A stretch of DNA of 12,935 nt, from positions 1 to 12,935 of the forward strand of contig CANQDB010000031.1 of NCBI GenBank assembly GCA_947591175.1. The letters are read 5' to 3'. Made by a program: the position numbers and the translations under genes. Under the pieces are notes generated by a model. That model was given only the letters and a program-made list of their open reading frames with translations. It had not been told where the DNA came from and ran no database searches. Shown one piece after another: positions 1 through 6,669 of this stretch (the stretch's first letter is position 1; each line of letters begins with the position of its first letter). Source of the stretch: an uncultured Bacilli bacterium (GTDB taxonomy: Bacteria > Bacillota_I > Bacilli_A > RF39 > UBA660).

Positions 1-1389
1 TGGGACAACAAATGGACAAAAGATAATGGAGTAACGCAATATCAATTCTTATGGAATAGTCATGTACCAGTATTAGAGGAAGGACAACAAGGAAAATCTT
101 TGTACCAAGAAACAATACCAAGTACCAATGAAGAAGAATACTCTAAAGTATTTAGATATCGTATGTGGTTAGATGAAAGTGCCGAAGGAGTTAATGCTAA
201 AGGAGAATGGATATATGGAGGAAAGAGTTTTACAGTAAGAGTAAATGTCTATGCCTCAAACGAAGAACTACCTATGCCAACTCCAGTAGGAGTGATGCAA
301 AGTTGGACTTTTGATATGGAAGCTTTGTATGGTGATGGAGATAGTCCTTTTTCAGAAACAGACTTTCACACAATGGATAAGATATTTTCTATAAGTAATA
401 TTAGATTTGAAAACAAAATAGAAATTCCAGAAAGTGTTTCTCAAGATAACCAATGGGATATATCTGAAAAGAAAGACGGAAGTGTTATGGCTTACATGAT
501 TTCTAATGAAGGAGAAACTTGCCAAGATCCGATGAGCTATGGTGGAACAATTTCATGTAACGATATAGTAATAGCCTCAAATGGCGAAACATATGGAAAT
601 CCTGATTCTAGTTGTGCATTTGCAATATTTATGAATTTAAAGATTTTTGATTCTACTAATTTTAATGCAAGTTTAATAGAAAATATGAACTCTATGTTTT
701 GTTCCTATTATGCTATATCGGCATTGACTAATATAATTGGACTAGAAAGTTGGGACACATCAAATGTAACGGATATGGCAAGTATGTTCCAATATTGTCG
801 CCAATTAAACACCTTGGATTTAAGTGGCTGGGACACGTCAAATGTAACAAATATGAGTGGTATGTTCGAAAATTGTAGCCAATTAAGTGATTTTAGTTTT
901 GTTGAAAATTGGACCACATCAAGTGTAACGAGTATGTCTTATATGTTCGCTTCTTGTAGCCAATTAAGTACTATTAATTTAAGTAATTGGGACACATCAA
1001 ATGTAACGAATATGTCTTTTATGTTCGGTGGATGTAGCCAATTAACCAATTTATTATTTTTAAAAAATTTGGTTACTTCAAATGTAACAAATATGTCTGG
1101 TATGTTCATTAACTGTAGCCAATTAACTGATTTTAGTTTTCTTAAACTTTGGGACACGTCAAATGTAACTGATATGTCTAATATGTTCGCTGCCTGTGAT
1201 CAATTAATTGAATTAGATTTAAGTAGTTGGAATACCTCGAATGTAACCGATATGAAAGGGATGTTTTATCTTGATAGACTAGATACAATTTATGTCAAAG
1301 ATAATGATGTTAAACGATGGTTTATTGATAACGCGATAGATATGAGTCTTAAAAATCCAGAACAAGTAGTTCAAGTAAAAACTCAATAG
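1..1389 (+). CDS. BspA-like (DUF285) surface protein, 3' part
   Basis: The reading frame is open from the first base, so the start lies upstream and about 462 residues are visible. The first ~90 residues (YRMWLDES...GKSFTVRVNVYAS) resemble the end of a TasA/camelysin-like secreted domain; this is a weak resemblance. Next comes the usual entry segment of DUF285 proteins (WDISEKKDGSVMAYM), then seven repeats of 26-27 residues with consensus WDTSNVTxMSxMFxxCxQL and a short tail ending at TAG. DUF285/BspA-type repeats form leucine-rich-repeat-like solenoids on exported proteins that bind host or bacterial surfaces. No LPXTG or C-terminal membrane helix is present, so anchoring, if any, must be N-terminal and is not visible. 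The gene is closed by its own terminator. The family call is firm; the ligand is unknown. Confidence 0.88.
   Translation, partial: WDNKWTKDNGVTQYQFLWNSHVPVLEEGQQGKSLYQETIPSTNEEEYSKVFRYRMWLDESAEGVNAKGEWIYGGKSFTVRVNVYASNEELPMPTPVGVMQSWTFDMEALYGDGDSPFSETDFHTMDKIFSISNIRFENKIEIPESVSQDNQWDISEKKDGSVMAYMISNEGETCQDPMSYGGTISCNDIVIASNGETYGNPDSSCAFAIFMNLKIFDSTNFNASLIENMNSMFCSYYAISALTNIIGLESWDTSNVTDMASMFQYCRQLNTLDLSGWDTSNVTNMSGMFENCSQLSDFSFVENWTTSSVTSMSYMFASCSQLSTINLSNWDTSNVTNMSFMFGGCSQLTNLLFLKNLVTSNVTNMSGMFINCSQLTDFSFLKLWDTSNVTDMSNMFAACDQLIELDLSSWNTSNVTDMKGMFYLDRLDTIYVKDNDVKRWFIDNAIDMSLKNPEQVVQVKTQ
751..1272 (+). repeat. Seven tandem DUF285 coding repeats
   Basis: The WDTSNVT (or WTTSSVT, LVTSNVT, WNTSNVT) motif starts at 751, 829, 910, 988, 1069, 1150 and 1228. 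Spacing is 78 or 81 bases, the longer units carrying one extra residue (FVEN, FLKN, FLKL). DNA similarity between units is high around the CATCAAATGTAAC core, which could allow unequal recombination and change of repeat number. Confidence 0.85.
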
Positions 1390-1411
1390 TAGAGATGCCC
1401 TCTACTTTTTT
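1388..1411 (+). terminator. Rho-independent terminator after the BspA-like gene
   Basis: AGTAGAG (1388-1394) pairs with CTCTACT (1400-1406) around a five-base loop and runs into a T tract. The left arm begins in the TAG stop codon. The stem makes an ATG in the loop at 1395 an implausible start for the next gene. Confidence 0.85.
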
Positions 1412-1413
1412 CT

Positions 1414-1442
1414 TTGCCTTGGTTAGTCTTTCGTTATATAAT
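1414..1442 (+). promoter_or_regulatory. Promoter of the ygjP-trmH-rimM-trmD operon
   Basis: TTGCCT (1414-1419), a 17-base spacer and a perfect TATAAT (1437-1442). It follows the upstream terminator directly and lies ~20 bases before the ATG at 1464. No other clear promoter or terminator was seen before 4841, so it probably drives all six genes. Confidence 0.7.
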
Positions 1443-1463
1443 AAGAGTGTGTGGTGGTTCAAG

Positions 1464-2105
1464 ATGTATATTCAAGTAGGAGAGGACTTAAAAGAAGTAA
1501 TAATAACTCGTAAAAAGACAACACGTAATACCTATATGCGAGTTAAAGAAGATGGTAAAGTTTACGTTTCGACTAATATTTTAGTAAGTGATAAAAAAGT
1601 TCTTTCTATTTTACAGGAACACCAAAAAGACTTATTACGAATGAGTAATATTCAAGAAAAAAAGAAAGCCTATCAGGAGAAGTTCTTCTATTTAGGAAAA
1701 GAATACGATATTATTTATACTAATTATAAAGAGATATCTTTGGGTGAAAATAAAGTCTTTGTAGGACGTGATATGGATATTGCTAAGTGGTATCGCAAAC
1801 AAGCTGAAACTCTTTTTAAAGAAAGACTTGATTACTACTACAATCTATTTACTTATAATATTCCATATCCAAGATTAAGACTTAGAACTATGAAATCAAG
1901 ATGGGGAGTTTGTAATGTTCGAGAAAAGATCGTCACTTTAAACATCGAACTTATGAAGAAAAAGCCAGAGTGTTTAGACTATGTTGTCGTTCACGAATTA
2001 TCGCACTTGATCGAAGCAAATCACTCATCTAGATTTTGGAAAGTTGTCGAAGAAAATTATCCTAATTATAAAAAAGTACGCAAAGAATTAAAAGACTATG
2101 AGTAG
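1464..2105 (+). CDS. YgjP-like zinc metallohydrolase (DUF45/M48-like)
   Basis: A 213-residue protein with the gluzincin-type motif HELSH at residues 177-181 and a third probable zinc ligand, His187 (ANHSSRFW), preceded by the family signature MKSRWGVC (about 143-150). This matches the YgjP/DUF45 (WLM-like) family of small cytosolic metal-dependent hydrolases, whose substrate is not established. I chose the ATG at 1464 because it lies just after a promoter and a GGTGG ribosome binding site; a longer reading from 1395 would start inside the upstream terminator and add a non-conserved 23-residue extension. It is the first gene of the operon and ends 11 bases before the methyltransferase gene. 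Confidence 0.85.
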   Translation: MYIQVGEDLKEVIITRKKTTRNTYMRVKEDGKVYVSTNILVSDKKVLSILQEHQKDLLRMSNIQEKKKAYQEKFFYLGKEYDIIYTNYKEISLGENKVFVGRDMDIAKWYRKQAETLFKERLDYYYNLFTYNIPYPRLRLRTMKSRWGVCNVREKIVTLNIELMKKKPECLDYVVVHELSHLIEANHSSRFWKVVEENYPNYKKVRKELKDYE

Positions 2106-2116
2106 GGGGTGAAATC

Positions 2117-2911
2117 ATGTTAATTACTAGTTTAGATAATGAAAAGATAAAAAATTATAATAAATTAAAAGATAAGAAGTTTCGTGATAAGACGGGGAAG
2201 TTTTTAGTCGAAGGTTATCATTTGGTATTCGAAGCTTATAAAGCAGGACTAGTCGATGAAATAATCTTAGAACAAGATGAAGTTATTCCTTTGGAGGCTC
2301 CTAAAGTATATGTGACAAACGAAATTATCAATCGCTTGAGTGACGTAGAAACTCCTTCGAAAGTGATGGCTCTTTGTCATAAAAAAGAAGAACAAACGGA
2401 ACTTGGTAATCATATTTTAATTTTAGATGGCGTCCAAGATCCAGGAAACTTAGGAACGATTATTAGAAGTAGTAAGGCATTTCACGTCGACACTATCGTT
2501 CTAAGCGAAAGTACAGTTGATCCATATAACGCTAAAGTAATTAGATCTACCCAAGGAATGTTATTTCACACTAACATCATAAGACGCGATTTGGTTACTT
2601 TTATCGAAGAATTGAAAAAAGATAATTATCCAATTTATGGAACGCAAGTTACCCATGGACGTGATGTTCGTTCTCTAAGTGAAAAAGATACTTTAAGATA
2701 CGTTCTTATCATGGGTAATGAAGGAAATGGAGTAAGAGATGAGATACTTGACTTATGCGATGATTTCCTTTATATTACAATGGACGAATCCGTAGAAAGT
2801 TTGAATGTGGGCGTTGCCACAAGTATTCTGTTATATGAATTAGATTTAAAGAAAACGTCTATCGAAGAGGTGCAGTATGCAAAAAATAGTTACACAGGAA
2901 GAATGCAATGA
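2117..2911 (+). CDS. TrmH/SpoU-family RNA 2'-O-methyltransferase
   Basis: 264 residues, the usual length for the RlmB/YsgA-like branch. The N-terminal substrate-binding part (1-95) includes KFRDKTGKFLVEGYHLVFEA. The three SpoU motifs of the trefoil-knot SAM domain follow: motif 1 DGVQDPGNLGTIIRSS (104-119), motif 2 IMGNEGNGV (198-206) and motif 3 ESLNVGVATSILLYE (227-241). These enzymes methylate a ribose 2'-OH in rRNA or tRNA; the exact nucleotide cannot be read from the sequence. The start at 2117 has a strong GGGGGTGA ribosome binding site. The last 35 bases overlap the next gene, suggesting translational coupling. It sits in an operon with other ribosome/tRNA maturation genes. Confidence 0.9.
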   Translation: MLITSLDNEKIKNYNKLKDKKFRDKTGKFLVEGYHLVFEAYKAGLVDEIILEQDEVIPLEAPKVYVTNEIINRLSDVETPSKVMALCHKKEEQTELGNHILILDGVQDPGNLGTIIRSSKAFHVDTIVLSESTVDPYNAKVIRSTQGMLFHTNIIRRDLVTFIEELKKDNYPIYGTQVTHGRDVRSLSEKDTLRYVLIMGNEGNGVRDEILDLCDDFLYITMDESVESLNVGVATSILLYELDLKKTSIEEVQYAKNSYTGRMQ

Positions 2912-3215
2912 AAGAGTAAAAAGACAACTTGTTAAAATTGGTATGGTTAGAGAAGATTTTTGTGAAATTACAGCCCAAGCTTTGCCAAAATACAAAAGAA
3001 TTAATTTTTTAGTCTCGACTTATAGTATTAGAGATTATCAATTTTATTCTAGAATGTACGAACTCGATAGTAATTATTATTTTTCTTTGCTACAAAATTC
3101 TTTTGTCGAAGAGGGCTTGCCAGTAAAGACTTATCATTATAAAATTACTTCGCCAAATACTTTCTATGCTTGTTTAGAGGTAGTAAAGAGTTATGCTTAT
3201 CAAAAAGAGAGGTAG
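2877..3215 (+). CDS. Hypothetical protein, 112 aa
   Basis: I do not recognise this small soluble protein. It begins at an ATG inside the end of the methyltransferase gene (35-base overlap) with an AGAGG ribosome binding site at about 2866, and ends two bases before the rimM start. Tight packing, a full-length frame and core-like codon use (TCG, GTC) argue that it is real. It is rich in Tyr and charged residues (SRMYELDSNYYFSLLQNS), with no signal peptide, membrane helix or metal motif. Context suggests a link to ribosome or tRNA maturation, but that is inference from neighbours only. Confidence 0.7.
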   Translation: MQKIVTQEECNERVKRQLVKIGMVREDFCEITAQALPKYKRINFLVSTYSIRDYQFYSRMYELDSNYYFSLLQNSFVEEGLPVKTYHYKITSPNTFYACLEVVKSYAYQKER

Positions 3216-3217
3216 AA

Positions 3218-3712
3218 ATGGATAAGGTTTATGTCGGAAAAATCGTCAATACTCACGGTATTAAAGGAGAACTTAGAATCCTTTCTTCTTTTGAGTGGAA
3301 AGAAAAAGTATTTGTCGTTGGCAAAAAACTTTACATTGGTAAAAAGTTAGAAGAAGTAGAAATTACATCTTATCGTAAACATAAAAACTTCGATATGGTG
3401 ACTTTTAAAGGTTATTCAAATATTAACGAGGTCTTAAGATTTAAAGGGTTAAGTGTCTATGTCGATAGGGATTCTCTTGAATTGAAGGATGATGAGTACT
3501 TGCTCGATGATTTAATTGGTTTTAAAGTCCTTGTTGATGGCGTTGACCAAGGTGTTGTTAAAGGTTTTAGGACGCTTGCTAAAGGAGATCTACTTATCGA
3601 ACTTGAAAGGAATGGCAAAATTATTTTAGTTCCATATCTTGAACCTTTTATTGATAAAATTGAACTATCTAAAAAGGAGATTCATTTAGTTAATATGAAA
3701 GGGTTGTTTTAG
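3218..3712 (+). CDS. rimM: Ribosome maturation factor RimM
   Basis: 164 residues. The N-terminal RimM domain begins YVGKIVNTHGIKGELRI and includes the conserved GYSNINEVLRFKG segment (about 66-78). A C-terminal PRC-barrel follows (YLLDDLIGFKVLVDG...). RimM binds ribosomal protein S19 on the 30S subunit and assists late 16S rRNA/30S assembly. The ATG at 3218 has an AGAGAGG ribosome binding site and gives the normal N-terminus; a reading from further upstream would add 16 non-conserved residues from the previous gene. Its TAG is followed immediately by the trmD ATG, the classic rimM-trmD arrangement. Confidence 0.95.
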   Translation: MDKVYVGKIVNTHGIKGELRILSSFEWKEKVFVVGKKLYIGKKLEEVEITSYRKHKNFDMVTFKGYSNINEVLRFKGLSVYVDRDSLELKDDEYLLDDLIGFKVLVDGVDQGVVKGFRTLAKGDLLIELERNGKIILVPYLEPFIDKIELSKKEIHLVNMKGLF

Positions 3713-4378
3713 ATGAAAATAGATGTTTTAACGTTGTTTCCAGATATGTATCAAGGATTTCTTACAGAATCGATTATGAAGCGGGCAATCGATAAGAAAG
3801 CTGTTACAATAGAGTTTCATAATATTAGGTCGTACTCGAAAGATCCACATCATAAAGTAGATGATAGTCCTTATGGTGGTGGACATGGAATGGTTCTCAT
3901 GTGTCAACCTATATTTGATGCGATAGAAGACTTAAGAACTAAAGAATCTAAAGTCATCATGTTAACGCCTGATGGAGTACCTTACAACCAAGAAATTGTC
4001 TATGATTTGTCACATGAAAAACACCTTATTTTACTATGTGGCCATTACGAAGGGTTCGATGAGCGGATTCGTTCGATTGTCGATATGGAAATATCGATTG
4101 GAGACTACGTCTTAACAGGTGGAGAAGTTCCATCGATGGTATTGATGGATTCTATCATTCGCTTGCTTCCTGGAGTAATCGAAGAAGAAAGTCACATTAA
4201 CGATTCCTTTCATGAACACCTTTTAGATTATCCAACCTATACAAAACCACAGAACTTTAGAGGTATGGAAGTACCAGCTGTATTATGTAATGGAAATCAT
4301 CAGGAAATTATGGCATATCGTGAAGAAATGCGTTATAATAGAACTAAAGAAAGAAGGCCAGACCTTTTAGAAAAGTAG
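3713..4378 (+). CDS. trmD: tRNA (guanine37-N1)-methyltransferase TrmD
   Basis: 221 residues, slightly short for TrmD (often 230-255). It begins MKIDVLTLFPDMYQGFLTES and carries the SAM-binding knot motifs SPYGGGHGMVL (52-62), LLCGHYEGFDERI and SIGDYVLTGGEVPSMV, then the C-terminal tRNA-binding part ending in RRPDLLEK. TrmD makes m1G37 next to the anticodon of tRNAs reading CNN/G-starting codons, which prevents +1 frameshifting. It acts as a dimer in the cytosol. It starts directly after the rimM stop codon and is probably coupled to it. Confidence 0.96.
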   Translation: MKIDVLTLFPDMYQGFLTESIMKRAIDKKAVTIEFHNIRSYSKDPHHKVDDSPYGGGHGMVLMCQPIFDAIEDLRTKESKVIMLTPDGVPYNQEIVYDLSHEKHLILLCGHYEGFDERIRSIVDMEISIGDYVLTGGEVPSMVLMDSIIRLLPGVIEEESHINDSFHEHLLDYPTYTKPQNFRGMEVPAVLCNGNHQEIMAYREEMRYNRTKERRPDLLEK

Positions 4379-4387
4379 GTGAGAGTT

Positions 4388-4840
4388 ATGCCTGTCAATC
4401 AACGTTACCTCATTGTTAAAGAAAAGAATTCGAAAGAAATAAAATATTTTGAGTACGATAAAATTGCTGGCTACGACATCAAACCAAATGCCAAAATAAA
4501 AGACGCTATAAACGTCAATAAAATGATTTTGATAAATCCCTCTCTAATTCATAAGATGGTCGATAAAAAGGTTAGTAAGCGGTTTGAACAGTTACTACGA
4601 TTGATTACTTATGTCTTTGAGTCTCCTGACGATGGAACGGGTTCGGGTTACAGGCAAGTGTTAGATGAAATATCTAAATTACGAACTGAAGCTAATAACA
4701 AATATCGTGCTTATATGGAAGAAGAAAAGTACGAGTTACTCTTAAAACAATTAGGTCTTTTAGAATATGAGACTAAAGCTAGATTAGAAACCCTTTACGA
4801 AATATATCAGAATAGTTATTATTCTGGCAAGTCTAGATAA
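4388..4840 (+). CDS. Hypothetical protein, 150 aa
   Basis: I do not recognise this protein. A GTG at 4379 is in frame, but the ATG at 4388 is preferred because AGGTGAG (4377-4383) then forms a ribosome binding site at proper spacing; that site overlaps the trmD stop. The N-terminal part (about 1-60) looks like a small beta-rich domain (RYLIVKEKNSKEIKYFEYDK...). The C-terminal half is strongly helical and charged (QVLDEISKLRTEANNKYRAY, then an ELLLKQLGLLEYETKARLETL segment) and could form a helical hairpin or coiled coil. There is no signal or membrane segment. It is the last gene of the operon, in the place where rplS usually follows trmD. Confidence 0.75.
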   Translation: MPVNQRYLIVKEKNSKEIKYFEYDKIAGYDIKPNAKIKDAINVNKMILINPSLIHKMVDKKVSKRFEQLLRLITYVFESPDDGTGSGYRQVLDEISKLRTEANNKYRAYMEEEKYELLLKQLGLLEYETKARLETLYEIYQNSYYSGKSR

Positions 4841-4870
4841 AAAGAAGTTCATCGGGGCTTCTTATTTTTT
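4841..4870. terminator. Bidirectional terminator between convergent genes
   Basis: AAGAAG (4842-4847) pairs with CTTCTT (4858-4863). The inner T-G, T-G and C-G pairs leave a four-base ATCG loop. ATTTTTT follows on the plus strand. On the minus strand the same stem is followed by TTTTTA, so it can also terminate the leftward membrane-protein gene. The TAA of the leftward gene (4862-4864) lies in the right arm. Confidence 0.8.
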
Positions 4871-5308
4871 AACTATTTGTTTCGGTGTTTCCAAATTCTT
4901 ATAAGGACTATGATAACATAATTTAAAACGTCTTTTATCGAGGACGATCATTGGTGTAATATAGAATAGAGCAAAACTTGTTAAGATAACGCCACTATAA
5001 GTTAAGACTACGGAAAGGGTATTTCGAACGATACTGTTTGCGAAAATTGGTGACTTCGTTAAATGAAGTAAACCATTTCCTAAAAGTAATAGTAAGCCAG
5101 TACTTAAGAAAATATTTCGAAAATGCGTGCTCGTATAAAGAGTATCGGCTTTTTCTATTTTGGCATCTTGTTGTTTTTTATCAAATAATGTTATTTCCTT
5201 ATCGCTAGTCTTAAATGGATAGGAATGGATATTCTTGGGTGTCATAGTTTGTTCATTTTTAAAGTTTTCGAGTATTTGTTGCATTTCGTTTTTATCTTTA
5301 ATATACAT
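4862..5308 (-). CDS. Hypothetical two-helix membrane protein, 148 aa
   Basis: I do not recognise the family. A soluble, charged N-terminal part (1-62, rich in K, E, D, Q) is followed by two hydrophobic segments, about 66-83 (IFLSTGLLLLLGNGLLHL) and 97-122 (TLSVVLTYSGVILTSFALFY and on). The tail is basic (DKRRFKL...KQIVKK), suggesting both termini are cytoplasmic. The start at 5308 has a perfect AGGAGG site (minus strand, 5315-5320) and a strong promoter upstream. It is transcribed towards trmD and away from rplS, splitting a gene order that is usually continuous in Firmicutes. Confidence 0.75.
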   Translation of the reverse strand: MYIKDKNEMQQILENFKNEQTMTPKNIHSYPFKTSDKEITLFDKKQQDAKIEKADTLYTSTHFRNIFLSTGLLLLLGNGLLHLTKSPIFANSIVRNTLSVVLTYSGVILTSFALFYITPMIVLDKRRFKLCYHSPYKNLETPKQIVKK

Positions 5309-5335
5309 CGTATACCTCCTTTAGAAGATAGACTT

Positions 5336-5364
5336 ACTATAACAAACATAGTTATATTTGTCAA
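5336..5364 (-). promoter_or_regulatory. Promoter of the two-helix membrane protein gene
   Basis: On the minus strand: TTGACA (5359-5364), a 17-base spacer and TATAGT (5336-5341). It lies ~28 bases before the ATG. A second TTGACA (5372-5377) lies 13 bases further upstream because of a tandem duplication. Confidence 0.8.
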
Positions 5365-5384
5365 AATAAAGTGTCAAAATAAAG
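5359..5384. repeat. Perfect 13-bp tandem duplication over the -35 region
   Basis: TGTCAAAATAAAG occurs twice head to tail (5359-5371 and 5372-5384). Each copy holds a minus-strand TTGACA. The duplication directly abuts the -35 of the rplS promoter at 5385. Confidence 0.9.
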
Positions 5385-5413
5385 TTGCGTTCTTCTCGGC
5401 TTTGTGCTATAAT
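5385..5413 (+). promoter_or_regulatory. rplS promoter (extended -10)
   Basis: TTGCGT (5385-5390), a 17-base spacer and TATAAT (5408-5413) preceded by TGC, giving an extended -10. Transcription would begin near 5420 and leave a ~60-base leader before rplS. Confidence 0.8.
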
Positions 5414-5424
5414 CTATTTCGTTA

Positions 5425-5459
5425 GTGATTCGATGCGGCACGAGGTATGATCACGAGAA
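5425..5459 (+). promoter_or_regulatory. rplS leader hairpin, possible L19 leader
   Basis: In the rplS leader, GTGAT (5425-5429) pairs with ATCAC (5450-5454), and TCG (5430-5432) can pair with CGA (5441-5443), leaving a GGTATG bulge on the right side. The element lies just upstream of the ribosome binding site, where Firmicutes carry the L19 leader used for autogenous control. I assign it by position and by the bulged stem; I cannot confirm a match to the Rfam model. Confidence 0.45.
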
Positions 5460-5480
5460 ACAAAAAAAGGAGTGATATCA

Positions 5481-5828
5481 ATGGCTAATGTAATTGATAA
5501 GATTACAGAACAACAGATGAACCCTAATATTCCAGAATTTCGTGTTGGAAATACGGTTCGCGTAGATGTAAAGATCGTCGAAGGTAAAAGAGAACGTATT
5601 CAGGCTTTCGAAGGATTGGTGGTGGCTCGTAAAGGATCAGGAATTAGTGAGACTTTCACTGTTCGTAAAGATTCTTATGGTGTAGGAGTGGAACGTATAT
5701 TTCCTTTACATTCTCCTAACATTGCGGGTATTACGGTCGTTCGTAAAGGTCGTGTAAGACGTGCAAAACTTAATTTCTTGAAGGACTACAAAGGTCAATA
5801 CAAGATTAAAGAAAGTTTGGATAAATAA
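5481..5828 (+). CDS. rplS: 50S ribosomal protein L19
   Basis: 115 residues, the normal length for bL19. Hallmark segments are NPNIPEFRVGNTVRVDVKI, REGLV-like QAFEGLVVARKGSG, ETFTVRKDSYGVGVERIFPL and HSPNIAGITVVRKGRVRRAK. L19 sits at the 30S-50S interface. The ATG at 5481 with an AAAGGAGTGAT ribosome binding site gives the usual N-terminus (MANVIDKI); an in-frame GTG at 5472 lies inside that site and is not used. It is transcribed alone between its own promoter and terminator, separated from trmD by a leftward gene. Confidence 0.96.
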   Translation: MANVIDKITEQQMNPNIPEFRVGNTVRVDVKIVEGKRERIQAFEGLVVARKGSGISETFTVRKDSYGVGVERIFPLHSPNIAGITVVRKGRVRRAKLNFLKDYKGQYKIKESLDK

Positions 5829-5846
5829 GGAGACCCCTTATTTTTT
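5823..5846 (+). terminator. Terminator of rplS
   Basis: AAATAAGG (5823-5830) pairs with CCTTATTT (5836-5843) around AGACC and ends in a T-rich tract. The left arm contains the rplS TAA. Confidence 0.8.
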
Positions 5847-5885
5847 CTTTTTCATGCAAAAAGTGGTCCAAATTTTTGAATTATA

Positions 5886-5894
5886 TGGTAGAAT
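5886..5894 (+). promoter_or_regulatory. lepB promoter (extended -10)
   Basis: TGG followed by TAGAAT (5889-5894) forms an extended -10. The best -35-like string, TGGTCC (5864-5869), is poor, so the TG extension probably carries the promoter. It lies 28 bases before the lepB start. Confidence 0.5.
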
Positions 5895-5921
5895 AGATAC
5901 TAGGATAGGAGAAGAATAAAA

Positions 5922-6461
5922 ATGGATGTTCAAAATATTATAAAAAAATTGTTGCCTTATATTATTATTGTCGTTGTCATAGTATTACTTAAGGTTTTTG
6001 TTGTGACGACAATCTCTGTAAGTGGTTCATCGATGAGTCCAACTTTATATAATGGAGATGTCATGTTTTTAAGTAAGTTACATTATAAGTTTAATAAAGT
6101 GAATAGATTCGATATCGTTGTTGTATGGCACGATGGGGAAGAACTTATCAAAAGAGTTATCGGTCTTCCTGGAGACAAGGTAAGTTACAAGGATAATGTT
6201 CTCTATATAAATGGTGAAGCAGTAGAAGAAAAGTTCGATCATGCTAAAACCGATAATTATCCATCGCTTGGTTATCCTTTTCCTAGTGATGGTGAAAATC
6301 TTACGGAGGTAGAGGTTCCAGAAAACTCTTACTTTGTGGTAGGAGATAACCGTAACGATTCGTATGATAGTAGGTACTTTGGGTTCGTTCCAGAACAAGA
6401 TATTGTGGGAACTGCCTCTCTTACAATTTTTCCATTTAATAGAATCGGTATAAAGAACTAA
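5922..6461 (+). CDS. lepB: Signal peptidase I
   Basis: 179 residues, the short Gram-positive SipS-like form with one N-terminal membrane anchor (about 10-32, LPYIIIVVVIVLLKVFVV). The family boxes are clear: SGSSMSPT (34-41) with catalytic Ser37, the RFDIVVV strand, KRVIGLPGD with the general-base Lys77, and GDNRNDSYDSRYFG. It cleaves signal peptides from exported proteins on the outer face of the membrane; substrates would include exported surface proteins such as the DUF285 protein at the left edge, if that has a signal peptide. Its ribosome binding site is AGGAGA, about nine bases before the ATG. Confidence 0.95.
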   Translation: MDVQNIIKKLLPYIIIVVVIVLLKVFVVTTISVSGSSMSPTLYNGDVMFLSKLHYKFNKVNRFDIVVVWHDGEELIKRVIGLPGDKVSYKDNVLYINGEAVEEKFDHAKTDNYPSLGYPFPSDGENLTEVEVPENSYFVVGDNRNDSYDSRYFGFVPEQDIVGTASLTIFPFNRIGIKN

Positions 6462-6479
6462 GATAAGAAACTTAACTTT

Positions 6480-6510
6480 AAAAATCTACATAAAAACGTG
6501 TAGATTTTTT
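6480..6510 (+). terminator. Terminator of lepB
   Basis: AAAAATCTACA (6480-6490) pairs perfectly with TGTAGATTTTT (6499-6509) around an eight-base loop. The right arm supplies the T tract and the left arm an A tract, so it may also work in the other direction. Confidence 0.85.
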
Positions 6511-6535
6511 GTGGTATAAAAATTTATAAAAACAG

Positions 6536-6564
6536 TTGACCAACGAACTTTTGTATGATATCTT
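6536..6564 (+). promoter_or_regulatory. Distal promoter upstream of rarA
   Basis: TTGACC (6536-6541), a 17-base spacer and TATCTT (6559-6564), with a TGA just before it giving an extended -10. It would transcribe the short leader ORF at 6585 and then rarA. Confidence 0.55.
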
Positions 6565-6584
6565 AGATATGAAGGAGTACTATA

Positions 6585-6635
6585 ATGATTGAATGTGATA
6601 TATTAAATCATTTCGGTCTTCTATGTTATAATTGA
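6585..6635 (+). CDS. Possible 16-codon leader peptide before rarA
   Basis: ATG at 6585 is preceded by AAGGAG (6572-6577) at ideal spacing and encodes MIECDILNHFGLLCYN before TGA. It lies between the distal promoter and rarA, and its last codons overlap the -10 of a proximal promoter. It is too short for a family call. It may be a translated leader or a chance frame next to a good ribosome binding site. Confidence 0.35.
   Translation: MIECDILNHFGLLCYN
6624..6632 (+). promoter_or_regulatory. Proximal rarA promoter (extended -10)
   Basis: TGT followed by a perfect TATAAT (6627-6632). The best -35-like string, TTAAAT (6603-6608), is weak. It lies ~38 bases before the rarA start. Confidence 0.5.
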
Positions 6636-6669
6636 AGTAGTTAATTATCTTTAAAAAAGGGTGATATCT

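Noticed and set aside
708..1157. Minus-strand open frames through the DUF285 repeats
   Set aside because: They mirror the repeated plus-strand codons, have no ribosome binding sites of note, and encode no recognisable protein.
1395..1463. Longer start for the YgjP-like hydrolase (23 extra residues)
   Set aside because: The ATG at 1395 lies in the loop of the upstream terminator and ahead of the TATAAT promoter, so it would not be on the transcript from that promoter; the extra residues are not family-like.
5225..5425. Plus-strand 66-codon frame across the divergent promoter region
   Set aside because: It runs antisense to the membrane protein gene start and through both promoters; no ribosome binding site or homology is evident.
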